The notes below the pieces were generated by a model, which saw only the letters and a program-made list of their open reading frames with translations, did no database searches and had not been told where the DNA came from. DNA of 6,059 nt from an uncultured Clostridia bacterium (GTDB taxonomy: Bacteria > Bacillota > Clostridia > Oscillospirales > Ruminococcaceae), in NCBI GenBank assembly GCA_937871145.1, contig CALMXN010000266.1:1-6059 (forward strand), given 5' to 3'. The translations under genes and the position numbers were made by a program. Shown piece after piece: positions 6,034 to 6,059 of the stretch. Each line of letters starts with the position of its first letter. The stretch's first letter is position 1.

Positions 6034-6059
6034 AGATCGGAAGAGCACACGTCTGAACT
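6034..6059 (+). other. Illumina TruSeq adapter at the contig end (artefact)
   Basis: The last 26 bases begin AGATCGGAAGAGCACACG and match, base for base, the start of the TruSeq read-1 3' adapter as I know it. They follow the kinase coding sequence without a junction and supply a false stop codon (TGA at 6054-6056). Translation of this adapter to KIGRAHV is a familiar contaminant peptide in databases. The genuine sequence ends at about base 6033. Confidence 0.97.

Noticed and set aside
6033..6056. KIGRAHV as a natural short C-terminus, which would make a kinase-less receptor.
   Set aside because: The bases encoding it are sequencing adapter.

Overview
This window holds almost all of a phosphate-starvation (Pho/Pst) operon on the + strand, from an AT-rich low-GC Gram-positive bacterium. 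Likely a gut-type member of Clostridia (Ruminococcus-like); evidence is the strong AGGAG-type ribosome binding sites, the AT-rich intergenic DNA, the lipoprotein-type PstS, and the pstS-permease-pstB-phoU-regulator-kinase order known from clostridia. No marker gene is present, so the taxonomic guess is soft.

Layout. Bases 1-18 are the first six codons of a gene transcribed leftward out of the window, with its own near-perfect housekeeping promoter. Bases 19-298 are a divergent control region that carries phased direct repeats on both sides and a perfect 7-1-7 palindrome. Rightward come pstS (299-1228), a single fused pstC-pstA permease gene (1245-3119), pstB (3085-3879), phoU (3919-4572), a PhoB/PhoP-type response regulator (4572-5243) and the front part of a PhoR-type sensor kinase (from 5247). 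Gene junctions are +16, -35, +39, -1 and +3 bases, with no terminator-like hairpin between them, so this looks like one transcription unit.

How the parts work together (family knowledge). The lipoprotein PstS catches phosphate outside the cell and hands it to the PstC/PstA channel, which PstB drives with ATP. PhoU links transporter state to the sensor kinase; the kinase phosphorylates the response regulator, which binds 11-bp-phased direct repeats upstream of pstS. Two back-to-back repeats of just that geometry lie at 183-218, which suggests the operon is autoregulated.

The most notable points are: (1) PstS is circularly permuted: the half that is normally C-terminal comes first and the half that is normally N-terminal comes last; (2) PstC and PstA are one polypeptide; (3) the divergent control region may couple a second gene to the Pho regulon and holds a Fur-family-like palindrome; (4) the last 26 bases are Illumina adapter, so the apparent end of the kinase is an artefact.
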